A stretch of 64,000 nucleotides of DNA from Gonatopus flavifemur (GCA_018340375.1 JAFFJZ010000013.1:2644501-2708500); one strand, 5' to 3'. Shown: positions 44,536-55,515, counted from the stretch's first letter. Numbers and translations are program-made. Notes: generated by a model not told the origin, from the letters alone.

Positions 44536-46059
44536 CTATTTCTGATTCTCTTCCAATAACTGTATTAGAGGTAATATCTCATAAGAAAATTTATCCGTAA
44601 ATTTTGTGTAAAAGTTCACAACTCCCAAAAAACCCCGTAATTGCTGTATGTTTTTCGGCACAGGGAATTCTTTCATTAATCGAATTTTTCCTGGCAATGG
44701 TCTTATTCCCTTACAAGAAATCAAGTGTCCGAGAAACGGTAGTTCCTTCTGGAAGGATTTTGCTTTTGTAGAATTTAGAGTTATATTATGTTCTAAAAGT
44801 CTTTTAAATAACAATTCCAAGTTTTGAAGATGCTGTTCTATGTTGGTTGACATGCACAGGAAGTCGTCTATGAAATGCAACACGTTTCCTATCCCATTTA
44901 ATACAATGTCTAGAGTTCGGATAATAGCCGGGCCACTCGTTTTCAATCCAAACGGCGTAACGTTGAATTCGTAACATTTCCCGTCGTATATGAATGCGGT
45001 GTATTTCCAGGATTCCTCTTCCAATGGGATTTGCCAAAAACTATGTGTCATATCGGAACTTGACATGATTCCTTTTCCACGACAACGTTGGAAAATTCCT
45101 TCTATAGTGGGTGCCCGCTCCGGATCATCTATGAGCCCTTGATTCAACGCCCTAGCGTCTAAACATGGCCTAACGGACCCATCCTTTTTTATCCGGATAA
45201 CTGATGGATCAATCCATGGACTTTTTGATGGTCTGATGATGTCATTCTCCAACATTTCTTTTATAGCAACATCTACTTTATTTTTATACGCTATAGGAAT
45301 CGGATATATTTTTGGTTTGATGGGTTGTTTCCACGTAATTTCGAGATGATGATGATAAACGTTTACTCTGCCTAATGTTTTTCGGAAAATCTTTTTGTAT
45401 TTCATAATTAGCCTTACGAATTGTCTCTTTTCCTCACTATTTAAATTTTCGCACTCATCTAATTCTTCATATATCTCTCCAAGGGTTAATTCCTCATTCT
45501 CTAATGACTCATTTTTATTGGGATCATCTTTCAGAGGATAATCATTCCTCCTCAGGGGCTGAACACAATTTTCAAAGAGTTGAATATGAGGAGTAGTAAT
45601 TGGACCCTTTCTTTGAAGAGTCCTCGATGAAGCGCTAACCATATTGTCATCAATGAGATTCTTCCATTCTTGCAACAAATCGATTCCTAAAATGCAATCT
45701 TCACTCAAATTCGGTACCACGATCGTTGCTTGAGAAATGTATTTTCCGTGTCTATCCAAGATCGTAGAATTTTTTAGGTAATATTCTTCAGAAATCGCAG
45801 TGATTTCGCTGCCTGTATCCACTAATGCTACGACTTTTAATCCGTTCATCGAGCATTCTATACGCGGGCATTCAATGATTTTATCGACTTTCTTCTTATG
45901 ATCACCATCTATCAACCATTCTTTCAAGTCCGTTGGGATGGAACAAATTAAATTTCCTACTTCTTTTAAATTCCACAAATCCACTATTTTATCTTTCGAA
46001 CGATGCGTTGTGCGCTCGTCCAACCCCAACGCCTGATTCTGGCACCGCGGAGAACGCAC
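44536..46059 (-). pseudogene. Protease and reverse transcriptase of pol
   Basis: The N-terminal part has the aspartic protease motif VALVDTGSEITAIS, then ILGIDLLQEW only about 35 residues later. The stretch between is roughly 35 residues shorter than in typical gypsy proteases, which suggests an in-frame deletion. Reverse transcriptase follows, with KPKIYPIP, SPWIDPSVIRIKKDGSVRPC, SSSDMTHSFWQIPLEE, FNVTPFGLKTSGP, FIDDFLC (the catalytic box, F-I-D-D in place of the common Y-x-D-D) and QLRGFLGVVNFYTKF. It ends in a TAG before RNase H. Confidence 0.9.
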
Positions 46060-46064
46060 AACGC

Positions 46065-46400
46065 CTATTCGTTTTCCGGATTTCCGTGCACTATACTCTC
46101 CGGAATAGCCTCGAGGTTTACAGACTGAATTTTCTGCGGTCGGTATTTCCTCCGATCGTCATTTTCTATTCTCTCGGGACGACGATATGTCGGTAAGGCC
46201 GGTTGGGTCGTTGTTCTTTGTCCTTCATTTATGCGTCTGTCGTACGGAAATCTGTTTGGTGGATCCTCCTGGCCACGCTGATTGTTGAAGTCCACACGAT
46301 TTTGCTCCCACGCAGCTCGAGTCGGGTTATTATTTATATTTGCTCGATCATTGTCCCATCCGATTCTTGGTTTTTGAAGCAGAGATGGGTTATTTCCGGT
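46065..46400 (-). pseudogene. gag C-terminal (nucleocapsid-like) remnant
   Basis: The frame is rich in R, P, N and Q (RFPYDRRINEGQRTTTQ, RPERIENDDRRKYRPQ), as expected of a nucleic-acid-binding gag tail. No Cys-His knuckle is visible. It lies between the capsid frame and protease and is out of frame with at least one of them. Confidence 0.5.
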
Positions 46401-47050
46401 TTAACCATCATTTTCTCTTGATCGGTGAGACGTTTCAGTTCGATCAAATGAATGGAGAACGTCCAAAAGTTGTCTGAACGTTTTCACCCTTCGAGCAATG
46501 AAGATATCACGTAGTTCTTCGCCGAAATGTACCCTCAAATATCGAACTACTTCTCCACCGCTCGGTGCAGGGAGCAAATTTTGAGCATCATCATATAGCT
46601 GAATGGCGTACTCAAACCGTTGCATTCTTTGTCCCGAGTTCCATTGACCTGCTCTCAACTTGGCCCACACTCGATGTTGTACTTCTTGGTCCCAATAAGC
46701 TTCGGTAAATTCTTTTTCGAATTCTTTGAAGTTTGACACGTCTTTTCGAACCATTTTCCACCATTTACTCGCAGACCATCCGAAACATTGGCCCAAGAGA
46801 TATTCAAACTCAAAATCGCGCACATCATGAGCTTCTACGTATTCCCCTAACTCGTTAAAAAAATCCATGGCCCGTTCCGATGGCTTTCCCGAAAATATGG
46901 GGGGGGGAGGGGTGTTTTTGTCGATCGCGTTCCCGTGGTGGCATGTCCTACTTGTAGATGTCCCGTCCTCGATCTTTTCTAGTCGGTCTTCGTTCTCTTT
47001 AATTTTCTCGATGCAGTGTCCGATTACTTCGTCATAGTTTTGTGTGGGGG
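46401..47050 (-). pseudogene. gag capsid region
   Basis: From about 46910 it reads PPPIFSGKPSERAMDFF, then YLLGQCFGWSASKWWKMV, FKEFEKEFTEAYWDQEVQ and GGEVVRYLRVHF, then a helical C-terminal part. This is the layout of Ty3/gypsy capsid (F-x-G-x-P..., A...WW/WF..., F...F...Y/F). Coding in this frame extends upstream to about 47045, where it shifts against the N-terminal gag frame. Confidence 0.7.
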
Positions 47051-47053
47051 TGA

Positions 47054-47419
47054 TTAATTTGTCTGTAGTTTTGATAAGTTTGTGTTGCTGTGCTCCGATT
47101 TTTTTTCAAATATTTTTTGTTTTTCTTTTCGATTTTCTAATATTTTATCCAATCGCTCGTGAATTATTGCAATGGCCTTATCATATTCCCCGAACCGTAC
47201 TTCAACTATATTATGTTGTTCATTCACTTTTTTTGGTAACGAATCTAATCTCTTATCCATTTTCTTTAGGTCATCCTGCTCACCCTCATCATCGCCCGAG
47301 GATGATTCTATCTCTTCCGGAGGGATAGTTATTTGCTTTTTCTTTTGCGTTGTTCTATTTTTTTCGGATACTTGTATCCCGGTGGTTCCACCTGTTTCAG
47401 TCAACCCTTGATCGGACAT
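47054..47419 (-). pseudogene. gag N-terminal region
   Basis: A 121-codon frame starting MSDQGLTETGG, the first ATG after the primer site and leader. It is charged, with an acidic patch (ESSSGDDEGEQDD) and a heptad-like Leu/Ile pattern (KKMDKRLDSLPKKVNEQHNI), probably a coiled coil. It ends in a stop about where the capsid frame opens in another phase, so one frameshift separates the two. Confidence 0.6.
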
Positions 47420-47481
47420 GTTTCGAAAATTTTTTATCGATTTTATTCTTCACCCATCAAGGCTATTTTCTCACCTGAGAG

Positions 47482-47628
47482 CAGGGATGCCAGTATTCCC
47501 TAGAAAAATCTTCAGATTTTTTGGCATTGGTCATTTCTTTCCAAATTGAAAATATGATTGGCCGGTTGTACAAGAAATAACCAATCATCAGATGCTGAAG
47601 ATTTTTCTAGGGAATACTGGCAACGCTG
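47482..47628. mobile_element. hAT-type MITE in the retrotransposon leader, duplication CCTGAGAG
   Basis: CAGGGATGCCAGTATTCCC at 47482 mirrors GGGAATACTGGCAACGCTG ending at 47628. Arms continue through TAGAAAAATCTTCAG. CCTGAGAG is at 47474-47481 and 47629-47636, an 8-bp duplication. It sits between primer site and gag start and would disturb packaging or initiation. Its ends resemble those of 19054-19219. Confidence 0.95.
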
Positions 47629-47635
47629 CCTGAGA

Positions 47636-47653
47636 GTCCCTGTTCAGGCGCCA
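47636..47653 (-). promoter_or_regulatory. Primer-binding site, tRNA-Lys type
   Basis: The minus strand reads TGGCGCCTGAACAGGGAC, two bases after the 5' LTR end. It matches the complement of the 3' end of tRNA-Lys (as I remember it, TGGCGCCCGAACAGGGAC) at 17 of 18 positions. This fixes the strand and the inner edge of the 5' LTR. Confidence 0.85.
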
Positions 47654-47655
47654 AT

Positions 47656-49000
47656 TGTGGATGATAAGGTTCAGTCTAATTTGTTTATAGGAAAATTCTG
47701 GTTAATTGTCAATTGAATTCGACTCTCAGGATAGCCCGGGCAGGGTGTATTGAGCAACAAGCCGACGTATAAGGCATATGAGTATATTTGACAAGGAAAA
47801 TATTCTCCTCTTCTTTCCCGGTGGAGGAAGGGTCTGATTCCTGACATCGTCCTGATGTTGCTTGGTCCTAATCTTAATTCCCTCGAGACGTTTTTCCAAA
47901 TATTTTATTCTTTCTAAAGTCCTCGCTTTCACTATAAAAACAAGGAAGAGACATTTCGTTTAATTTCAATAAAAAAAAATGTTTCGGAAAAGAACCCTTG
48001 TTTTGTAGAAGGAAGGAAAAAAAAGGAAGGATTATTTGAAAATCTTTCAAATGATCACTTCCAAAACGAATGTGAATTAGATTTTCACGTTAATTATTTT
48101 ATTTGCAAATTTGTTAAAATGAAATTTATTAAGTGTGAAGAGTTAGTTTGTTCGAGAAAGGAAACAATGTTCCTTGCCCCACCCAAACGTGCAGAAATGC
48201 ACTTACTCTTGTGGTGAAGATTTTCCCTACGAGTACCTTGGGAACTCGTCTCTCGTACTTGTGACTTGTTTTAACCGCTTGATGGTCCTGGTTGTTGTAA
48301 CTCAGGACCGCAGTACCGCCCGTTGCGATTTCGGGTGAAATCGATGGAAGAAATCTCCACGTGAATTTCTGGTCCTGATTTGCTGTCCAGAGCAAATCTT
48401 ACTCGAGCTCTCCTGAGCGAGTATTCCTCGGTTGAGTTTGTTGATAGTCGTCGAATGTGACCAAGCTCTCCTGAGCAGCGATATTTGTAAGTCCTGAGGA
48501 GGACTATGGTAGAGATTTGTTGATTCTCGTGAGCAGCGATGTTCGGTCAGTCCTGAAGAGGACTATTGTAGAGATTTGTTGATTCTCGTGAGCAGCGATT
48601 TTCGGTGAGTCCTGAGAAGGACTGTTATAGAGATTGTTGAGATCGATGAAAACTGTTGATTCTGAATGAGTGAGACTGTCTGTGTTTCAGTTGGAAAATC
48701 TCGTGATATTTATAAGAATGCATTCCCACAAAAACCCGATGATTGGCTGGAGGGTTTTTGGTGGGAAAACTGTTAGTGTGTACCAATAGGAATTCTAGAA
48801 TCCACTTTTCGTCGGTTGCTGCCGATTCGAATTTCACGATTTTCGCGCGCTCCGTCTATCGGGGGAGTCGCGAACCAGCGTATTCTGTGCTTGATGTTTG
48901 CTGCGTACTGACCTATTTTCTTTACTATTCAAATTGGCTTAAAATTCTATGTTTTTCCTAATTTCTATACAGGTTAATTTATTTTAATGATAATATAAAT
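47656..49000 (-). repeat. 5' LTR, outer edge unresolved
   Basis: The inner edge TGTGGATGATAAGG at 47656 corresponds to TGTAAATGATAACG at 38833, and the match holds for about 150 bp. Three direct repeats of about 59 bp (GAGCAGCGAT, then CCTGA and GGACT) lie at 48473-48640. A TATA box lies at 48707-48714. I could not see where the LTR ends. No partner of the 3' LTR start (CCGTTACA on plus) is visible. Confidence 0.6.
48671..48720 (-). promoter_or_regulatory. LTR promoter: TATA box and likely start
   Basis: The minus strand has TATAAATA at 48707-48714 and, about 30 bases on, ACAGACAGTCTCACTC (48667-48682), which fits an arthropod initiator. This would place the R region just above the 59-bp repeats, giving an unusually long R-U5 of about 1 kb. 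Confidence 0.5.
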
Positions 49001-50920
49001 GGATACTCACGTGTATTTTCCAATTGCGTGAACAGTGTGATTGTTTCATCTGATTTTTATCAATCATTTTGGCTCTTAAAAGTGAATTTATGAAAATTGA
49101 TTTCTATTAATTTTCTTAGTGTTGTGTGATCTTATGTGTGTTTTCCATTCATATTATTATGGAAGTGTTACGTTGTTTTGTAACGTTCACAATCTTCCTT
49201 ATTAATTACAATTCTTATCATTAAATATTTCGAATCAACATTTATTGAAAATTTCATCTTCGATTGCTTCTCTCCATTTCTATCACTGAGAAAATACGTA
49301 TATTTTCAGAATTGTTTTAATTTTCATTTTCTGTTTTATGCTTCCATTTATAAAGTTACTGTTTTTGTGTTCAATCTGGAAATTATGCAGTCTGAAACCT
49401 CCAGGTATTGAAATAGCATGGATTCTTTAGATTGTGAATAGTCAGAGTGGATTTGAGTTCTTTGATTAGTCACTGTTGATACAATTTCTCAAAGTAACTG
49501 TCACTATTTATTTTCTATGATGTCAAGCTATTAATTAGTGTTTCAGTTAATATACAGGATATTGGAGGATTGGAATTATTAATCATGAGTTCCTTTCAAG
49601 AGCTCTTACTGATATTATTTTGTGCTAGAATTGTTTCAAATTTAGTGATGAAAAATTGATATGAATCTTTTCAGCTATTGATTTGGATAACTCATTAGAG
49701 TTGTCCAATAAATAATTATGCTTCCAGGTTGAGATTTTGATGGATATCCTGAAATGTTATTGAGAAGTTGTGAGTTAGTTCTATTCTTATATGGGTTGAA
49801 TATTCTTCGGGTGAAAACAAAGATTGGTTATTCTAGGTTTATTGGAGGTTTCGAATGACTTGCATGAAGGATTGGATTGACGAAATAATTCGTCAATTGT
49901 GGATGAAAAGCTTCTGTAAGTTGCATGGAATAGATTTCAAAAGTTTCACTAATGATTGGTGATTAATTGATGGAAGTCTTGTAAACACTTATAAGAATAG
50001 GAAAAATGTTTGTAAGAGTTCGTTAGATTTTCAATGGTTCTAGTGAAATGGAATTCTGTTGGAATATAGGATTTGTGGGAATATTTTTATAGTATTTTTC
50101 ATTGAATTTATTTTAGAGTTTATATATATTTTCATCAAATTCACGACTTGTGTGAATTTAAGAAAGTTATCTCTTCCTGAGAAAGCTGTTTAGTTTGTGT
50201 TTAGAATTGAGAAGGTTCATTTAGGGAATTCGGGAGTTATTTGAATGTGGCATTCATTAGTTATTCAGTATTGAAATATACAGAATATCGTTTGGCTGTA
50301 TTTCCCCTACACGAACGTTTCATTATTCCAACTGATTCCAGAGTTTGTGCTGTTAGTTTATAGAAAGTGTTCATTCGCAATTTTAATTCAGACACTATTT
50401 TCAAATCAATATTCTCTTGAGATGTTGTTTTTTTTAAGCTGTTCTTCCTCAATTTCTCTAGAGGTATGGAAGAAGAGAGAACTAATTGAGATACAAGTTT
50501 CGTTCGAATTTTGCTGAAAAGAAAAAATTATATCATAATGTATGAAATCCATTGTTCATACTCATCTTTCATCGTTCATAAATTTTTAAACATTTGGGAT
50601 ATATAAAATAAAAAGATTATATCTGGGAACTGGCAACACAGTTCCTCGCGGTATTTCCAATAGCCTATGCTTTAATGAGGTTTTTATGGTAGGGTTATTT
50701 GCGAACGTGCATCTGCTCAATGAAGTGGTCAAATAGAAGCAAGGGAAGGGTCTCTGGTCTTCCTGATTTATTAGCGTGTACGGTTACTTTCTGAATGAAT
50801 GAACATGACGGTAGCTTTTAATTCGTTCTCACTCAGAATTCCCTTTCCTTCAATTTTTTAAAAATGAGGGTATCAGTGAAATGAGCAGAAATCTTCCTTA
50901 CCTTATTCAGGTGTTTATGT
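49001..50920. other. Long AT-rich stretch, no gene
   Basis: No recognisable ORF, inverted repeat or tandem repeat. It may include the outer part of the 5' LTR. The downstream half of the interrupted RAG1-like gene, expected beyond the LTR, was not found here. GTTTATGT at 50913-50920 is the duplication of the next element. Confidence 0.4.
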
Positions 50921-51408
50921 GGGTCGGTGCCGAATCAACGAAAAACCAAATCAACGAAAAAAAATTTACTAGCAGTATGAAGTTGTCATTTTGTTGCAGT
51001 ATGAAATGAAATTAGTCATAGATCATTGATTAAATTAAATGAAAAGTGAAAAACATTGATTTGCTAACACAACCCCACGGTAAACTTAATTTCCCTTTGT
51101 TATGTTCATGATTATGGTATGGTTATGTTTATGATAACAACAAACCAATTTTCGTTCTCTACAGACGTTTGAAAAAGTTTGATTGTACCGATCGATCAGG
51201 AAGATCGTTAATAATTTTATTAGAATGATGAATTACGTGTCTACTGTAATAAACGGGTGCAGTGAATAGGTTAACATAAAGAATTTTCGTTCAATTTAAT
51301 CAATGATCTATGACTAATTTCATTTCATACTGCAACAAAATGACAACTTCATACTGCTAGTAAATTTTTTTTCGTTGATTTGGTTTTTCGTTGATTCAGC
51401 ACCGACTC
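50921..51408. mobile_element. MITE with 8-bp duplication GTTTATGT
   Basis: GGGTCGGTGCCGAATCAACG at 50921 mirrors CGTTGATTCAGCACCGACTC ending at 51408. The arms run about 130 bp (ACTAGCAGTATGAAGTTG, then AAATTAGTCATAGATCATTG, with complements). GTTTATGT flanks both sides. 488 bp, non-coding. The 8-bp duplication suggests hAT or another 8-bp-duplicating superfamily. Confidence 0.85.
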
Positions 51409-51894
51409 GTTTATGTATTTACCCTAAGGTATGGGAATAAATGAAATTCTGTATTATCCACGTGTTGGTTTGAGTCGTGGGGGTTGTAGTTGGGCCTTGC
51501 GCCACTATACATTAGTGCGCATGTGGTGGAATTTCATGAATCATGATAATAATATAAGACACTTGTTAACTGAATGTATGAGGGCGTTCCAAAATGCACA
51601 TTCTCAGGGGTGAGAGAAGAGAAAATCAGAGCTTCGCAAGCTCGAAACGAGTACGTTACAGGGGCATGATAGTTGGATCAATTTTTTTTTTAATTAAAGA
51701 AGGAATCAAGGGCTATCTTGAAGGGGTAATTTGAGTTCCCCAGCCCTGTAGGGGACGATGGAGGGGGGGGGGAAGGGAAGGGAGCCAAAATCTCGAATGA
51801 GATGGGGGAGCTTTTGACACGTAATTCAATAGAATTTTCCAACCAAAATCCAGCGGTTTTTTTTTAAATCGGATCATTCTTCGCTGAGTTCTTG
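51409..51894. other. Unassigned spacer
   Basis: A small plus-strand frame (51431-51613) has no motif. A G run lies near 51765. It may belong to the outer part of the following long-TIR element, but no inverted partner was seen. Confidence 0.35.
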
Positions 51895-51910
51895 TAATTT
51901 CAATACTCCG

Positions 51911-52142
51911 ATGTGGCAAAGTCTGGAAACACCTCCATAACTCTTGAACGAGGCATGATGATTGCATCAAATCGTTTTGGAATCGGAAGTTTTTCATCCC
52001 AATTTTGGCATTACCCAGAATCAACGGCTTGGACGTGTCGGGAACCTGATTCCTTGTGTGTGTGTGCGTGCGTGTGTGTGTGTGAGTACGTTCGTGTGGG
52101 TGGTTTTGTGTGGGTGTGCGTGCATGTGTGTGGTTTTGTGGA
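51911..52142 (+). repeat. Left TIR with GT microsatellite
   Basis: Inverted copy of 56160-56372. The GT/GC run (52055-52135) includes interruptions such as GTGAGTACGTTCG, also reflected in the other end (CACTCACTCACACAC...). The microsatellite is thus an integral part of the repeat and not a chance neighbour. Confidence 0.7.
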
Positions 52143-52566
52143 TATTGAGATTTCACTTAGCTCATCCAATGAGGATTCTCGTCGCTCCAATATCGGAAAT
52201 TGTGTCTTTTGACGTTACTATTTGAGCAAAAAGTGGCCTCGTCGGAAAAAACAACCCAGTTTGACAGGTGAGGATTTTCATCAATCATTCCCATAAGGGT
52301 TCCGCGAAATTGCAAGCGACGGTCAAAATCATCCTCAAGTCATTCTTGCACAAGTTTGATTCTGAAGGGATGGAACTTCGCAGTTTCAAGAATGCGCTGG
52401 ATTGAGCGGCAACTAATATCATGAGCTTGTGAAGTTTCACGGATGGTGGTGTGCGGTTCCTCAACAAATGATTGTATGACCTCCACCGCAATATCATGGT
52501 TAGTGGTTGTGCGTGACCTGCCACATCTCGGGCGATCCTCAACACTCCTGGTTTGTGATGTGACAT
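52140..52566 (-). pseudogene. Tc1/mariner-type transposase, middle fragment
   Basis: Minus-strand motifs in order: SVEDRPRCGRSRTTTNHD (linker after the first DNA-binding helix set), TIRETSQAHDISCRSIQRIL (second helix-turn-helix), a stop, then a few residues later VVFSDEATF, holding the first catalytic Asp, and YWSDENPHWM. The coding frame then runs into the microsatellite, so the rest of the catalytic domain is missing. At least one stop and a frame change break the fragment. Confidence 0.7.
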
Positions 52567-53600
52567 CCTCGTCTTCTTTTCTTTTTTAATAATTGTATGA
52601 ATAATTTTTTTTGTTTTTTGTATATATGTGTATGTGCACGCTCATGTGATTTTTCTCTCTTCTTGATTAGAGGTCATGTATTTGTTCACTAATCAATATC
52701 TCCTTGATGCAATAAATACACAATGTACTGTCTGTTTACGCCATTGAAGTGATTCACGAGATCTGCATACCATAGTAACAATGAATGAAATAAGAAGCTA
52801 CTGATTAGAGCCGAGAATCGTGTGCAGGTGGACGCACTCATCAATCGATATATTCTCATATGTATATATATGGGTATGTGTGTGTGTACGTATGTGTGTC
52901 TATATATATACACTTTTTCATATATGAACATATATATGTTGTATATGAACTTTTCTCTTTGTTTCCCATCAAGTTAACTTCCTTTTAGGATATCTTTGAA
53001 CATTTGGAGCTAATATAAGAAAGAGAAATTTCAAACCTTCAACAATTATCAAAATACTATGAAAATTGATTTAAAAGAGGAACTTCTGATGCATAGTACT
53101 TCTTGCTTCAAACAAGAATACTTTCCTTATGAAAGACATGATATCATTCATACACGAGTTATTCTTTCTTCACGCAAGAGCATGATATCGACTAATCGAA
53201 ACAGAGACTCTTCTTGTAGCTTGAAAGGAATTGCAATATATGATGGGTTCCTAGAGTATGCGTTAGACCTCGTGAATTATAAAATAACTATGAATTGTAA
53301 AATAACTATGAATTGTAAAATGACTATGAATTATAGAATAACTATGAAATTGTGAGGTAACTATGATATTGATGAAATTTTGAATGTTTTGATTTCTTCG
53401 ATTAGTTATTAGTATTACTCCTTTGAAAGTTTCTATTATCTACGATTATAAGATCTCAGGTGACAATTTACTGTGATCAATATCATTATGCACTGTGTGC
53501 GGGATTATAATGGATGGTGGGAGATGATAAGAACCCAATAAGAGGAACCAACACGTCTTTTGCATTGATGACCAATCCCCGCTATAACAACTAATTACCC
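52567..53600. other. Insert, left part: microsatellite and unassigned DNA
   Basis: TATG/GTGT-rich runs at 52620-52645 and 52860-52945. The plus-strand frame 53059-53355 ends in five copies of an 18-base unit (ATAACTATGAATTGTAAA) and has no recognised domain. No gene was supported. Confidence 0.4.
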
Positions 53601-53606
53601 CTCAAC

Positions 53607-53800
53607 AACCCTATATAAGAACGGGTCAAGCCCTCTAATGAATCAATCGATCAAAACTATACAAGCGTTCAGATCATTCAAACATTCAATTAATACATTC
53701 TTTTAGCAATTAAATTCATTAATTTATTGAAATTAAGTTCATTTAATCGCCACAACATCATCAACTATTATTCAAACATACCCCCCTCCACAAGTAAGTT
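53607..53800 (+). promoter_or_regulatory. Candidate promoter and spliced leader exon
   Basis: CTATATAAGAAC at about 53609 is a good TATA box. TCAATCGATC or TTCAGATCATTC downstream could serve as initiator. About 180 AT-rich bases later, CCACAAGTAAGT (53789-53800) is a strong splice donor. The 159-bp satellite starts immediately after, inside the would-be intron. The layout suggests a gene or retroelement promoter, but no transcript evidence exists here. Confidence 0.4.
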
Positions 53801-53804
53801 TATC

Positions 53805-54545
53805 AATTTTCGAAATATTTGAATTGAAAAATCATTGAAAATTTCAATAATTCAATTCACCTCCGACCTCTGGTGGTTTGAGTGAATTGAATTTGAGATC
53901 TTATATATTACTGAATGCTGCCTATTTGCACCTGATTGCTTTCCGTCAGTTTCACTAATTTTCACATTATTCAAATTCTACTTTTCATTTTCATTGAAAA
54001 TTTCAATAATTCAATTCATTTCCGACCTCTGGTGGTTTGAGTGAATAGAATTTGAGATCTTATATATTATTGAATACTGACTATTTGCACCTGATTGCGT
54101 TCGGTCAGTTTCACTAATTTTCACATTATTCAAATTCTACTTTTCATTTTCATTGAAAATTTCAATAATTCAATTCACCTCCGACCTCTGGTGGTTTGAG
54201 TGAATTGAATTTGAGATCTCATATATTATTGAATATTGACTATTTGCACCTGATTGCGTTTGGTCAGTTTCACTAATTTTCACATTATTCAAATTCAACT
54301 TTTCATTTTCATTGAAAATTTCAATAATTCAATCCACCTCCAACCTCTGGTGGTTTGAGTGAATCAAATTTGAGATCTCATATATTATTGAATATTGACT
54401 ATTTGCACCTCATTGCGTGTGGTCAGTTTGACTAATTTTCACAATATTCAAATTCTACTTCTCATTTTCATTAAAAATTTCAATAATTCAATTCACCTCC
54501 GACCTCTGGTGGTTTGAGTGAATTGAATATATTATTAAATACTGA
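53805..54545 (+). repeat. 159-bp satellite, five units
   Basis: GACCTCTGGTGGTTTGAGTG starts at 53865, 54024, 54183, 54342 and 54501, exactly 159 apart. Units also share CATTGAAAATTTCAATAATT, a 5'-TTGAAAATTTCAA-type palindrome. Divergence is low (a few percent), so amplification is recent or homogenised. Confidence 0.95.
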
Positions 54546-54893
54546 CCATCTGTGTTATCTCTTCCCTTCATTCAATAATTGCGCAAAAAATTCAATTATT
54601 TATAATAACTATATTCCGTCGGGTTCACCGATTTTAGTGAATTACCTGCACAAATATTTACACACATTCTCAAAATTTTACGTTGCACCTAGTCTTTCAA
54701 TGGCTTACGTGTAGTAAAATTTGAAATAATGAATTCTGTCAAGTGATTGATCCCATCGACCTTGTCAACAAATAAATACACATTGCCTCATTCGAGATCC
54801 AATAATGAACTTAGATTTTTTTTACATAGTGTCGGAACTAATCTCTTCTCTTCTTGAGGGAGTAAAAATTCTGGAGAGGAGAATAGTATTCAG

Positions 54894-55381
54894 ATGACAA
54901 GTATCAAGGGAAAAGGGGTCAGATATTCATCAAAAAAGAATCAAACGTCTAGAACGAAATCTCCATACCTCCATAGTCAATTTAAGAAAATTGAAAGAAC
55001 AAAGTGGCATCAAAATTCAAACATTACCCGAGGAGAGGATTAGACTATCAAGAAGGAAACTTATTGGATCCCCCTCAACCAAAATTTTAGAAATAGATTC
55101 AACCCAAGAAAGTGTTATTTCAGAGATCGATTTGACTCAGGAAACCAAAACTCCTGAAAATAATCAAACCAAACGATTCAAATCTGATCGACCAATCCTA
55201 GGTGTCGATCTTGTGTGAAGGAAAAGAAAGAGTTCCATAGGTGTATAAATTGCAGGAAATTGGTGAAAGAATATTCAAATCTAGCTTACGAAGATATTAT
55301 AAAGGTCTCCTTCACGCAGGGAGAGTTGGAAGCTATATGTGAATATAGAATCTCTTTCTCCGGCACCTGGGATGAGAGATA
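54894..55381 (+). pseudogene. Unknown ORF with basic helix, IDLTQ motifs and C4 zinc motif
   Basis: An acceptor-like TATTCAG precedes an ATG at 54894. Three overlapping frames must be combined. The first encodes MTSIKGKGVRYSSKK. The second (to 55218) encodes KRIKRLERNLHTSIVNLRKL, a basic helix, then ILEIDSTQES and ISEIDLTQET, which resemble SUMO-interacting motifs. The third (55184-55381) encodes CRSC, nine residues, CINC, a C-x2-C-x9-C-x2-C zinc motif, then about 40 residues to a stop. One-base shifts near 54930 and 55196 separate the frames. I do not recognise the family. It could be a decayed gene of the inserted unit. Confidence 0.4.
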
Positions 55382-55384
55382 ATT

Positions 55385-55515
55385 ATATTTATATTTTTTT
55401 GATATATTATCATACTTATTATTATTATTATAATTATTATCATCATCATTGTTGTTATTATCATTACTTTCAATATTAATCATATTATCATTCTCATCAC
55501 CTTCATTATGACAAT
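55385..55515. repeat. ATT/ATC microsatellite
   Basis: An impure ATT, ATC and GTT trinucleotide tract from 55415 to 55515, preceded by AT-rich sequence. Frames across it encode only poly-Asn/Asp and are not genes. Confidence 0.85.

Larger units (their letters stand above)
38833..49000 (-). mobile_element. Ty3/gypsy LTR retrotransposon, degenerate
   Basis: Read on the minus strand, the order is 5' LTR, primer site, gag, protease, reverse transcriptase, RNase H, integrase, a short extra ORF, polypurine tract, 3' LTR. The order RT-RNase H-integrase is Ty3/gypsy. Stops, frameshifts, a shortened protease, a hAT MITE in the leader and a foldback in integrase show that it is dead. No env-like gene was found. 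The outer edge of the 5' LTR (near 49000) is not resolved. Confidence 0.85.

Noticed and set aside
53059..53355. 98-codon frame ending in KITMNCKITMNC-type repeats
   Set aside because: The repeats come from five copies of an 18-base unit, and the rest has no motif.
53805..54545. CRISPR-like array
   Set aside because: Units are 159 bp, fully repetitive without unique spacers, and the DNA is eukaryotic. This is a satellite.
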